Shown: positions 36,001 through 43,788 of the stretch, piece after piece
Position numbering within the stretch: position 1 is the first letter of the stretch
Layout of the letters: each line of letters opens with the position of its first letter
Source: Bacteroidaceae bacterium
GTDB lineage: Bacteria; Bacteroidota; Bacteroidia; Bacteroidales; Bacteroidaceae
Length of the DNA: 47,157 nt
Direction of reading: 5' to 3'
Assembly (NCBI GenBank): GCA_017448825.1
Contig: JAFSKR010000047.1
Coordinates: 1-47,157, forward strand
Notes under the pieces: model-generated
The model's database searches: none
Told to the model about the DNA's origin: nothing
The model's input: only the letters and a program-made list of their open reading frames with translations
Position numbers and translations under genes: made by a program

Positions 36001-36203
36001 GAGAGGTTCATACACACATACGGCTTGATGTCGTCGGGAATCAAGTCGATAATCTTCTGAGGGTCTGCCTTGTTCCACACGTCCACATGGACGAGCCACA
36101 GAGGGTGTTTCGAGTCAATGGGTCGGCGTTCCTGTGCCGACACGTTCAGCGACGCAATCAGGAGTGTCGCAGCAAGCGCTAAGCGAATCATGGAGGTCTT
36201 CAT
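33039..36203 (-). CDS. Secreted glycoside hydrolase family 98-like enzyme
   Basis: About 1054 aa. Start at 36203 (MKTSMIRLALAATLLIASLNVSAQ split as MKTSMIRLALAATLL / IASLNVSAQ) gives a clean signal peptide; the frame extends to 36251 across the promoter. The first about 350 residues (HPLWLVHVDVWNKADPQKII, KPYVCMNLSLSCQYD, FLGWNYAEQFWGF) resemble the GH98 catalytic barrel; the Glu in NYAEQFWG is a candidate acid. A second GH98-type beta domain follows. Then come a CBM6/35-like domain (about 612-755; EIIIEAEDMDF), a bacterial repeat domain (about 755-835), a C-terminal beta domain and a short sorting-like tail (IYNAAGQALRSLQKGV). Known GH98 enzymes release blood-group A/B antigens or cut xylan; which applies here cannot be told. 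Confidence 0.72.
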   Translation of the reverse strand: MKTSMIRLALAATLLIASLNVSAQERRPIDSKHPLWLVHVDVWNKADPQKIIDLIPDDIKPYVCMNLSLSCQYDTEKNVYKMPQNAVKTYKSWGTVCQQNGMWFTCQPASGGHTHIQDDDLETFEYFYQHFPNFLGWNYAEQFWGFDEAGDKSSSTQSSRIALFAKLVPMAHQYGGFLTVSFCGNIWSHPLNPVGMMKRNKDLLKACQDYPEAILWLYKYTTSSCFYNNESVTFSPFISGLAKNYGVRYDNCGWNGALEAFFGKDNGKKYPVAAGIGTVMEQTCVNGGAVWDGPELIWTEDFQNLNNSTVNGYTRRNWGTFPGFQNAWIDMFRKIIDGTLYIPTREEVVEKTKIVVINDVSSGNDEQKYAAWGDLYDGLYKQTDPFNKNNGQWMDNYCYFKKTGRYGAIPVAIGLYDDVAKAIPVQVKKSAYTSRWSSQTKKVAEFNKQYREVSTGDLYVNRYKNQLVTYTPYTYMNKKTTASAEIPLEYNTCEKLELTWGKLSSGLIKEYADSITFYLNNYRTDTTTAVLDKIAVTGATEEPTFTLTKRGKATATTTNEWDAETGTYTLSVKHMGPVDITLHCAGEATERSSDMVSSTPLSADLPKQPEDYEGEIIIEAEDMDFKNIKSCVTDPYTWYPNVRGHAGNGFMDMGNNTSGALRHEINIKHPGDYRVAIRYNCTSKTATLATTINGKRNSVRCEKTTSNEWKKATFDATLKEGKNTLTITNTGGAAMYIDNVTYAPADVEAEQFKVTLRPVEHGTVVADVDSAAEGEVVTLTVIPDEGYALQSLQVVNSVYFTQNKYLSTDETTNGITFTMPDENITILPTFADKTAIYTLDFSSVLTGTLPAGWRATQENNDVHQYPNQYSAGARTFAGFTGYQGKALYWREGCAEYGTQSAYRLSLEPGDYKLTFAQAAWKLNPKYKVQLLDTKENVVAESDTYTSTPNANGNTSANISKAKEYELPFTITEKGNYIIRFVNMSNTSNSYDEYLLLECRINIVETPDGIEGIHPSVASRPIGIYNAAGQALRSLQKGVNIVRGTDGKVRKVYVQ

Positions 36204-36229
36204 AAAACGATAAGATTTAGATTTTGGTG

Positions 36230-36237
36230 CAAAGGTA
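36230..36237 (-). promoter_or_regulatory. -7 element of the GH98 gene
   Basis: On the minus strand TACCTTTG lies 26 nt before the chosen start codon (36203). It overlaps the longer frame, which argues that the true start is 36203. Confidence 0.55.
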
Positions 36238-36251
36238 CGGAAAAAACACAT

Positions 36252-36612
36252 TGGGGGGTTGCTGCCATGTTGCCGTTCCTTTCAAGAATGTTACATTCGT
36301 GCCCTTTTCGTGGGGGACGTTTGCCCTCCGCCCGAAGCCTCTCAAGTGGTCTGAGTCACACCGACCAAGCGGTGTGACTCAGACCGCCGAGGCGGTGTGA
36401 CTCACACCATTTTTGGGGTCATTACGGCAGGGTAAAAGGGGCGATTCTTGATGGCTCGGAATGGACATCCCTTGTGGTTCGAAACGGGCATCCCTGACTG
36501 TGCAGAACAAACCTTCCTTTCTTTTTGAATGGAAGAAGTGGGCGGCTTCGTTACAAAAGCCGCTTTTTCGGTGGACAGACACACAAAAACAAGAAGTTTT
36601 TCAATGCCGCAT
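36252..36612. other. Gene-free divergent region between GH98 and pta
   Basis: No gene is evident; small frames here are not supported. The region holds a three-arm palindrome (36348-36408) and, at its right end, the pta promoter. Confidence 0.55.
36348..36408. repeat. Three-arm palindrome
   Basis: GGTCTGAGTCACACCG (36348-36363) pairs perfectly over 16 nt with 36370-36385 around a 6-nt loop. A third arm, CGGTGTGACTCACACC at 36393-36408, repeats the second for 12 nt and can also fold on itself, so two alternative structures are possible. Confidence 0.75.
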
Positions 36613-36643
36613 TTTGCTAAGTCGCTGAAAAACCTTAACTTTG
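36613..36643 (+). promoter_or_regulatory. pta-ackA promoter
   Basis: TTTG at 36613-36616 and TAACTTTG at 36636-36643 with a 19-nt spacer match the Bacteroidetes promoter consensus in full. Transcription would start near 36650, ruling out the longer frame from 36641 and fixing the pta start at 36683. Confidence 0.75.
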
Positions 36644-36682
36644 CAACATAACTGTAATCAAATCAAAAACGGAAAAAACACA

Positions 36683-37696
36683 ATGGCTTTAATCGAAAGT
36701 ATTGTTGCGCGTGCAAAAGCGAACAAGCAGCGCATCGTGCTCCCCGAATCGCTGGAGGAGCGCACTCTGACCGCCGCCGACAAGAGTTTGGCGGACGACA
36801 TTGCTGACATAATCCTGATTGGCAATCCCACAGAAATCTTTGCTTTGGCCGACAAACTGGGGCTGAAGCATATCGGAAAGGCGACCATCATCGACCCTGC
36901 CACGTCGGAGAAGACAGAAGAGTATGCTCAACTGCTCTTCCAGCTTCGGCAGAAGAAGGGCATGACCATCGAGAAAGCGCGCCAGCAGGTGCTCGACCCT
37001 CTGTATTTCGGCTGTCTCATCATCAAGAGCGGCGACGCTGACGGACAAATCAGCGGTGCGCTGTCCACTACAGGCGACACGCTCCGTCCTGCTCTCCAGA
37101 TTATCAAGTGTGCCCCAGGCATCACGTGTGTGAGCGGTGCCATGCTGCTGATCACACAGACACCTCAGTATGGCGAGGAGGGTGTGCTGGTGATGGGCGA
37201 CGTGGCTGTGACCCCGATGCCCGATGCTGCTCAGTTGGCGCAGATTGCAGTGTGCACGGCTCAGACAGCGAAGAGTGTGGCAGGTTTTGCTGACCCACGC
37301 GTGGCGATGCTGTCGTTCTCAACGAAAGGTAGTGCGAAGCATGAGGTAGTTGACAAGGTCGTGGAGGCAACCCGACTTGCCAAGGAGCTTGACCCTGCCC
37401 TGAAGATTGACGGTGAACTTCAGGCTGATGCTGCCCTTGTTCCGTCGGTGGGTCAGAAGAAGGCACCGGGTAGTGAGATTGCCGGCAAGGCGAACGTGCT
37501 CGTGGCTCCATGTCTCGAAGTGGGCAACATCGCCTACAAACTCGTGCAACGGCTTGGCAATGCCGATGCCATTGGCCCCATCCTCCAAGGTATCGCACGC
37601 CCCGTGAACGACCTTTCGAGAGGTTGTAGTGTGGATGATATTTACAAGATGGTAGCGATTACCGCTTGCCAAGCAATGGACGCTGCGAAGAATTGA
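36683..37696 (+). CDS. pta: Phosphate acetyltransferase
   Basis: A 337-aa short-form Pta (PTA_PTB family): acetyl-CoA + phosphate to acetyl phosphate + CoA, the first step of acetate formation with ATP gain. The N-terminus ALIESIVARAKANKQRIVLP and the block GQISGALSTTGDTLRPALQI are characteristic. It lacks the regulatory N-terminal domains of enterobacterial Pta. Start at 36683 is fixed by the upstream promoter. The acetate kinase gene follows after 114 nt, the usual order. Confidence 0.95.
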   Translation: MALIESIVARAKANKQRIVLPESLEERTLTAADKSLADDIADIILIGNPTEIFALADKLGLKHIGKATIIDPATSEKTEEYAQLLFQLRQKKGMTIEKARQQVLDPLYFGCLIIKSGDADGQISGALSTTGDTLRPALQIIKCAPGITCVSGAMLLITQTPQYGEEGVLVMGDVAVTPMPDAAQLAQIAVCTAQTAKSVAGFADPRVAMLSFSTKGSAKHEVVDKVVEATRLAKELDPALKIDGELQADAALVPSVGQKKAPGSEIAGKANVLVAPCLEVGNIAYKLVQRLGNADAIGPILQGIARPVNDLSRGCSVDDIYKMVAITACQAMDAAKN

Positions 37697-37810
37697 TTAG
37701 GTATCAATTCTGAAGACGCGGGGTGCAGTGCTCGGCTTGTGCGAGGTCAAGGAACGAAGACCGAAGCAGAAGGCGCTAAGCACAAAGGTGAATAAAATAA
37801 AAAGAAAGCA

Positions 37811-39007
37811 ATGAAAAAGATTCTTGTATTAAACTGTGGCAGCAGTTCTATTAAATATGCATTGTATGACATGACCGACCAGTCGGTCATCACCAGTGGA
37901 GGCATTGAGAAGATTGGGCTTCCTGATTCGTTTATCACGGTGAAGTTGAATGGCGAGAAACACAAGATGGAGAAACCTGTGAAAGAGCACACCGCAGGTG
38001 TTCAGTGGATTTTCGATGTGCTCACTACGGGCGACTACGCCGTGCTGAAGAGCCTTGACGAACTGGATGCCGTGGGACACCGCATGGTGCATGGCGGCGA
38101 GAAATTCAACAAGTCGGTGTTGCTCACCCCCGAAGTAATGGAGGCTTTTGCTGCTTGCAACGATTTGGCTCCCCTCCACAACCCTGCCAACATCAAGGGT
38201 GTGAACGCTGTGAGTGCCATCCTGCCTAACATTCCTCAGGTGGGTGTGTTCGATACAGCTTTTCATCAGACAATGCCTGACTATGCTTATATGTATGCTC
38301 TTCCATACGAACTCTATGCAAAGTATGGTGTGCGTCGCTATGGTTTCCACGGAACGAGCCATCGCTATGTATCGCAGCGCGTGTGTGAGTTCTTGGGTGT
38401 GAAGCCCGAAGGCAAAAAGATTATCACCTGTCACATCGGTAACGGTGCTTCCATTGCTGCTGTGAAGGATGGCAAGTGTGTCGATACGTCGATGGGTCTC
38501 ACCCCGCTGGAAGGTCTCATCATGGGTACTCGTTCGGGCGACATCGATGCTGGTGCCGTGACCTTCCTGATGGACAAGCTGGAGTTGGACACGAAGGGCA
38601 TCAGTAACCTGCTGAACAAGAAGTCGGGTTTGTTGGGTGTGAGTGAAGGCTTTTCCGACTTCCGCGACATCCTCGCTGGCATTGAAGCTGGCAACGACAA
38701 GGCGCGTCTGGCAAAGGATATGTATTGCTACCGCATCAAGAAGTACATCGGTGAATATGCCGCCGCTATGGGAGGAGTCGATATAATCCTCTTTACTGGT
38801 GGTGCTGGTGAAAACCAGTATGAGGTGCGTGAGGGTGCCACGAAAGGTTTGGAGTTCATGGGCATCAAACTCGACGATGCCAAGAACAAGGCTTGCCGGG
38901 CGAAAGAAGCCGTCCTTTCTACGGATGACTCACGAGTGACCATCTGCTGCATCCCGACGGATGAGGAGCTGATGATTGCGCTGGACACATTGGAATTGAC
39001 GAAATAA
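37811..39007 (+). CDS. ackA: Acetate kinase
   Basis: A 398-aa acetate kinase making acetate and ATP from acetyl phosphate and ADP. The phosphate-binding start VLNCGSSSIKYALYD, VGHRMVHGGEKF, RYGFHGTSHRYVSQR and CHIGNGASIAAVKDGK are all present at normal places, and length is typical. The 114-nt gap after pta shows no terminator, so the two genes probably form one transcript. Confidence 0.96.
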   Translation: MKKILVLNCGSSSIKYALYDMTDQSVITSGGIEKIGLPDSFITVKLNGEKHKMEKPVKEHTAGVQWIFDVLTTGDYAVLKSLDELDAVGHRMVHGGEKFNKSVLLTPEVMEAFAACNDLAPLHNPANIKGVNAVSAILPNIPQVGVFDTAFHQTMPDYAYMYALPYELYAKYGVRRYGFHGTSHRYVSQRVCEFLGVKPEGKKIITCHIGNGASIAAVKDGKCVDTSMGLTPLEGLIMGTRSGDIDAGAVTFLMDKLELDTKGISNLLNKKSGLLGVSEGFSDFRDILAGIEAGNDKARLAKDMYCYRIKKYIGEYAAAMGGVDIILFTGGAGENQYEVREGATKGLEFMGIKLDDAKNKACRAKEAVLSTDDSRVTICCIPTDEELMIALDTLELTK

Positions 39008-39014
39008 ACAGACC

Positions 39015-39120
39015 CCCACTCCCCTTGGGGGGAGGGTGGTTGCCATTAACTAACAATCAATAGTAGAATACCTCCCCGCTAAACATTCTACTCCTCCCAT
39101 TTAGGGGAGGCGGGGGAGGA
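39015..39120. repeat. Cluster of C/G-rich intergenic palindromes
   Basis: Three hairpins lie side by side: CCCCACTCCCC with its G-rich partner, AGTAGAAT (39062-39069) with ATTCTACT (39085-39092), and CTCCTCCCATTTAGGGGAGG. They fill the gap between ackA and the topoisomerase gene and may end ackA transcription. The G/C-rich arms resemble those inside the ABC gene at 28208-28351. Confidence 0.6.
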
Positions 39121-39126
39121 ACCTGA

Positions 39127-41862
39127 ATGAGCGAAACTTATGATGAGGCTTTGGAGGAAGAAGTCTTCGACGCATCCCCTCCAGCTTCGGGGCAGCCACC
39201 CAAGAGTGACTATGACCCCACAGTGATGAAGGACAGCATCACGCACCATTTGAGTGGCATGTACCAGAACTGGTTCTTGGATTATGCCTCTTATGTCATC
39301 CTCGAACGTGCCGTTCCCCACATCATGGACGGCTTGAAACCTGTGCAGCGGCGTATCCTTCACTCGATGAAGCGGATGGATGATGGACGTTACAACAAGG
39401 TGGCAAACATTGTGGGACACACGATGCAGTTCCACCCTCACGGTGATGCCTCCATCAAGGATGCACTGGTGCAGATGGGACAGAAGAGCCTACTCATCGA
39501 CTGCCAGGGTAACTGGGGCAACATCCTCACGGGTGACGATGCAGCTGCAGGTCGTTATATCGAGGCTCGACTCTCAAAGTTTGCGCTCGATGTCTTGTTC
39601 AACCCCAAGACCACTGAGTGGAAACTCTCTTATGACGGACGCAACAAGGAACCCATCTCTTTGCCAGTCAAGTTCCCGCTCCTCCTCGCTCAGGGAGTGG
39701 AAGGCATTGCTGTGGGATTGAGTTCCAAGATTCTTCCTCATAATTTCAATGAACTCTGTGATGCAGCCGTCAATTACCTTTACGATGAGCCGTTCCAAGT
39801 CTATCCAGACTTCCAGACGGGTGGCTCGATAGACGTGTCGAAGTACAATGACGGACAGCGTGGCGGCACGGTGCGTGTGCGTGCCAAGATAGAGAAACGC
39901 GATAGCAAGACCCTTGCTATCACGGAGATACCCTATGGAAAGACAACTGGCTCCCCCTCGAAGCCGAGCCAGTTCATTGACTCCATTCTCAAGGCCATCG
40001 AGAAAGGGAAAATAAAGGCTCGTAAGGTGGAAGACCTCACGGCAGCAGGTGTGGAAATTGTCATCCACTTGATGCCAGGTGCTTCCAGTGACAAGACCAT
40101 CGATGCCCTCTATGCCTTCACCGACTGCGAAATCAGCATCTCGCCAAACTGCTGTGTCATTGATGACCGTATGCCGAAATTCCTTACGGTGAGTGATGTG
40201 CTGCGCAAGAGTGTCGATTATACGAAACACCTCATCAAGCGCGAACTGGAGATTCGTCGTGGCGAACTGCTCGAACAGCTGCACTTCTCCTCCCTCGAAA
40301 AAATCTTCATCGAGGAGCGCATCTATAAGGCAAAGGAATTTGAAAATGCCAAGACGATGGACATCGCCTGTGCGTATGTGGATGAACGGTTGAAACCTTT
40401 CTATCCGCAGTTTGTGCGCCAGGTGACGAAGGACGACATCTTGAAGCTGATGGAAATCAAGATGGCACGCATCCTCAAGTTCAACAAGGACAAGGCAGAT
40501 GAGTTCATAGCCCGTCTGAAGGCTGAACTGGAGCAAATCGAACGTGACCTCGCCAACCTCGTGGAAGTGACTGCCGAATGGTTCCGTTTCCTCAAGAAGA
40601 AATACGGGGCAGAGCATCCGCGTCTGACAGAAATCCGCAACTTCGACACCATCCAAGCAGCCACGGTGGCAGAAGCCAACCAGAAACTCTACATCAACCG
40701 TGCCGAGGGCTTCATCGGTACAGCCTTGAAAAAGGACGAATTCATCTGTAACTGTTCCGACATCGACGACATCATCATCTTCTACAAGGATGGTACCTAC
40801 AAAGTCATCAAGGTGGCAGAAAAAGTCTTTATCGGCGAGACAGAACGCAGTAAAGCGGAAAAACGCAAGGTGGAAGTCATTCATGTGGCTGTCTTCAAGA
40901 AGAACGACACACGTACCATCTATAATGCCACCTATAAGGATGGCAAGACAGGAGTCACCTACATCAAGCGCTTCAACGTGCCCAGTGTGACCCGTGACCG
41001 CGAGTACGACTTGACGATGGGCACACCCAAATCCAAGGTCACGTGGTTCTCTGCCAACAGCAACGGCGAGGCCGAAATCATCAAAGTGACCCTCAAGCCG
41101 CAGGAGAAGCTGAAGAAACTCGTCTTCGAGAAAGACTTCAGCGACATCGACATCAAGGGCAGGACGGCACGAGGCAACCAGCTGACCAAGCACGAAATCT
41201 TCCGTATCCAGCTCAAGGCGCATGGTGGCAGCACCCTTGGAGGACGCAAGGTGTGGTGGGACCCCGACGTACAGCGCATCAACTACGATGAACATGGCGA
41301 GTATTTAGGCGAGTTCCTCAACAACGACCAGATACTTGTGGTGCTGAAGACAGGAGAGTACTATCTCACAAACTTCGATGCCAACAACCACTACGAACAG
41401 AACATACTGCGCATTGAGAAATACAAGGCCAAGAAAGTGTGGACAGCTGTCCTTTGGGATGCCGACAACCAGAACCAGCCCTACATCAAGCGTTTCCAGT
41501 TCGAAGAGTCGAAGAAAAAGCAGAGTTTCCTCGGCGAGAACCCCGAAAGCCAGTTGATACACCTGACAGACACACCATATCCGCGCTTCCAGCTCACCTT
41601 CAACCAGCCCGACACCTTCCGTGGCCCACTTGAAGTAGATGCAGAAGAATACATCGCCGTGAAAGGATTCAAGGCAAAAGGCAAGAGACTGACCACCTAT
41701 GCACTTGACCAAGTGGTGGAACTCGAACCCACCCGTTACCCTGAACCCGAAACCGAAGAAGAAGAGTCCGAAGAAGAAGTGGAAGAAGTGATAGACCCCG
41801 ACGAAGGCAAGAGTGATGGCGATATTCGGGATGAAATAACAGGACAACTGAAACTATTCTAA
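39127..41862 (+). CDS. parC: DNA topoisomerase IV / gyrase A-type subunit
   Basis: A 911-aa type IIA topoisomerase A subunit. LERAVPHIMDGLKPVQRRIL, HPHGDASIKDALVQMGQ and the catalytic Y144 in AAAGRYIEARLS are all present, followed by the tower and coiled-coil regions (to about 500) and a C-terminal beta-pinwheel. Family knowledge: such subunits cut and rejoin DNA with a ParE/GyrB partner. The pinwheel shows no clear GyrA box, which favours ParC. The last about 45 residues are strongly acidic (ETEEEESEEEVEEV). parE is not in the window. Confidence 0.9.
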   Translation: MSETYDEALEEEVFDASPPASGQPPKSDYDPTVMKDSITHHLSGMYQNWFLDYASYVILERAVPHIMDGLKPVQRRILHSMKRMDDGRYNKVANIVGHTMQFHPHGDASIKDALVQMGQKSLLIDCQGNWGNILTGDDAAAGRYIEARLSKFALDVLFNPKTTEWKLSYDGRNKEPISLPVKFPLLLAQGVEGIAVGLSSKILPHNFNELCDAAVNYLYDEPFQVYPDFQTGGSIDVSKYNDGQRGGTVRVRAKIEKRDSKTLAITEIPYGKTTGSPSKPSQFIDSILKAIEKGKIKARKVEDLTAAGVEIVIHLMPGASSDKTIDALYAFTDCEISISPNCCVIDDRMPKFLTVSDVLRKSVDYTKHLIKRELEIRRGELLEQLHFSSLEKIFIEERIYKAKEFENAKTMDIACAYVDERLKPFYPQFVRQVTKDDILKLMEIKMARILKFNKDKADEFIARLKAELEQIERDLANLVEVTAEWFRFLKKKYGAEHPRLTEIRNFDTIQAATVAEANQKLYINRAEGFIGTALKKDEFICNCSDIDDIIIFYKDGTYKVIKVAEKVFIGETERSKAEKRKVEVIHVAVFKKNDTRTIYNATYKDGKTGVTYIKRFNVPSVTRDREYDLTMGTPKSKVTWFSANSNGEAEIIKVTLKPQEKLKKLVFEKDFSDIDIKGRTARGNQLTKHEIFRIQLKAHGGSTLGGRKVWWDPDVQRINYDEHGEYLGEFLNNDQILVVLKTGEYYLTNFDANNHYEQNILRIEKYKAKKVWTAVLWDADNQNQPYIKRFQFEESKKKQSFLGENPESQLIHLTDTPYPRFQLTFNQPDTFRGPLEVDAEEYIAVKGFKAKGKRLTTYALDQVVELEPTRYPEPETEEEESEEEVEEVIDPDEGKSDGDIRDEITGQLKLF

Positions 41863-41871
41863 CAATGCACA

Positions 41872-42738
41872 ATGCATAAACCCTTAGTTTTTAACTCAAC
41901 ATTCAGGCGTAGCTATCTTACCGCTTTGCGGGTTCTGGTCATAAAGTTGTTGCTGTTGCTAAGCCCTTGCGTGGTGGCACAGGACAACAAGGAAGTGCTC
42001 CACACCTCCATGATAGGAGCAGGATGGTCAAACGTGCTCGACACCTACCTATCCCCCTACAACTATACAGGCACCGACATCCGCATCCAGCGAGAGACCC
42101 AACGCATGACCACGTTGTGGGGAGGGCGCGTGTCAAACCAGACCCTCATCGACATCAATGCAGCCATCAACAAAAACCATGCCCGCAACATCGACGAATA
42201 TGCAGGCGGCATCCGCTATTCCCAAGGATGGTTCCACAACTTCATGGGAGGCAACATCGTCAATCCCGTCGAACGTTCAGCATCCCGCTGGAACCTCGCC
42301 GCAGGACTTGCAGCATCGGGCTACGTGGGAGCCGTCTATATCGACCGCAGCGGCAACAACCCAGCCCAGGCAAAAATCGATTTGATGGTAGATGCCAGCG
42401 CGATGGTCACATACGACATGCGCCTGTGGGGGCACCACTACCTTTGGCGATACCAAGTCGCCGTGCCCATGATAGGCATCGCCTTCTCGCCAGCTTATGG
42501 ACAAAGCTACTACGAAGCATTCGTGCTGCACAACACCGACCACAACATCCTTTTCGCCTATCCAGGCAATATGCCCTCCATGCGCCATCGCCTCACCCTC
42601 GACATCCCCATCCGTCGCTACATCCTCCGAGTCGGCTATGTGGCACAGTTCAACCAGTCAACGTTCAACCACCTGAAGTATCACAGCTACACCCACGACC
42701 TGATGATAGGATTCAACAAATACCTCTACCGCCGATGA
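41872..42738 (+). CDS. DUF3316-like exported protein
   Basis: A 288-aa protein with a signal peptide (VLVIKLLLLLSPCVVAQ). The mature part alternates hydrophobic and polar residues and is rich in Tyr, Gly and Trp (SMIGAGWSNVLDTYLSPYNYTG, split as SMIGAGWSNVLDTYL / SPYNYTG), a likely outer-membrane beta-barrel; it reminds me of the DUF3316 family of Bacteroidales. Function unknown. Its stop overlaps the next start (ATGA at 42735-42738), so it is translationally coupled to the S41 peptidase. Confidence 0.68.
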   Translation: MHKPLVFNSTFRRSYLTALRVLVIKLLLLLSPCVVAQDNKEVLHTSMIGAGWSNVLDTYLSPYNYTGTDIRIQRETQRMTTLWGGRVSNQTLIDINAAINKNHARNIDEYAGGIRYSQGWFHNFMGGNIVNPVERSASRWNLAAGLAASGYVGAVYIDRSGNNPAQAKIDLMVDASAMVTYDMRLWGHHYLWRYQVAVPMIGIAFSPAYGQSYYEAFVLHNTDHNILFAYPGNMPSMRHRLTLDIPIRRYILRVGYVAQFNQSTFNHLKYHSYTHDLMIGFNKYLYRR

Positions 42739-43760
42739 GAAAGACACTTGCCTTGATAGTTATCTGCTTATCCATGTTCTTTATCCCCTCCTGTGTTCAG
42801 GAAGACAACTACGACAATACCCGACGTGGCAACTTCGAAGCCCTGTGGCAACAGATGGACGAACACTACTGCTTCTTCACCTACAAGCAGCAAGAACTGG
42901 GAGTCGATTGGGACGAAGTACACACACGCTATGCCGCCCAAGTGAACGAAAGCATGAATAACACCCAACTCTTCGAAGTGCTCTGCAACATGCTATCCGA
43001 ACTGCAAGACGGCCACGTCAACCTCTCCGCCCCCTTCGACTATGGCCGCAACTGGAGCTACCACGAAGACCATCCCGAAAACTACAACGACAGCATAGCC
43101 CGCCTCTATCTGGGACACAACTACCAGATAGCCTCAGGACTGCGGTACGTCACCCTCGACGACAACATCGGCTACGTACGCTGTGAAACCTTCGAAGAAG
43201 GCATCGGTGACGGTAACGTCAGTGCCATGCTCAACAGCCTCGCCACCTGCACAGCACTCATCATCGACCTGCGAGGCAACGGAGGAGGACAGCTCACTAA
43301 GGCACACACCCTCGCCTCCCACTTCACCAACGAGAAAACCCTTGTAGGCTACGTCGCCCACAAGACAGGCAAAGGCCGCAACGACTTCTCCACCCCCGAA
43401 GCCCAATACCTCCACCCCGCCTCCGACGGCATCCGTTGGCAAAAGCCCGTCGTCGTGCTCACCAACCGAGCCGTCTTCTCCGCTGCCAACGACTTCGTCA
43501 AATGCATGCAGCAATGCCCCCATGTCACCATCATGGGCGACCGCACGGGAGGCGGTTCCGGCATGCCCTTCAACAGCGAACTGCCCAACGGATGGACCCT
43601 TCGTTACAGTGCCGTCGTCCATTACGACCGCGATATGCACCATACCGAGTTCGGCATCGCCCCCAACATCGAAATCACCATGTCGGGAGCCGACCTCGCC
43701 CAACAGCGAGACACCTACATCGAAGCCGCGCGGCAATACTTGAAAAAAGAAAAAAGATAG
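42735..43760 (+). CDS. S41-family peptidase lipoprotein
   Basis: A 341-aa lipoprotein: Cys20 in FIPSC, followed by VQEDNYD, consistent with surface exposure. The peptidase core of the CtpA/tricorn S41 type is seen in DNIGYVRCETF, LIIDLRGNGGGQ and the nucleophile S249 in NRAVFSAANDF, with GDRTGGGSG after it. No PDZ domain is evident. Start ATG 42735 overlaps the previous stop by 4 nt. The same frame is open back to 41967, but that part is a shadow of the DUF3316 gene. Probable role: degradation of surface or periplasmic peptides. Confidence 0.82.
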   Translation: MRKTLALIVICLSMFFIPSCVQEDNYDNTRRGNFEALWQQMDEHYCFFTYKQQELGVDWDEVHTRYAAQVNESMNNTQLFEVLCNMLSELQDGHVNLSAPFDYGRNWSYHEDHPENYNDSIARLYLGHNYQIASGLRYVTLDDNIGYVRCETFEEGIGDGNVSAMLNSLATCTALIIDLRGNGGGQLTKAHTLASHFTNEKTLVGYVAHKTGKGRNDFSTPEAQYLHPASDGIRWQKPVVVLTNRAVFSAANDFVKCMQQCPHVTIMGDRTGGGSGMPFNSELPNGWTLRYSAVVHYDRDMHHTEFGIAPNIEITMSGADLAQQRDTYIEAARQYLKKEKR

Positions 43761-43788
43761 AAACATAAAAAAAAAGATTTATTAAGTC

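Noticed and set aside
41967-42734. Upstream extension of the S41 peptidase frame to 597 aa
   Set aside because: The extension is basic, Pro/His/Arg-rich and overlaps the DUF3316-like gene in another frame. The lipoprotein signal starts cleanly at 42735.
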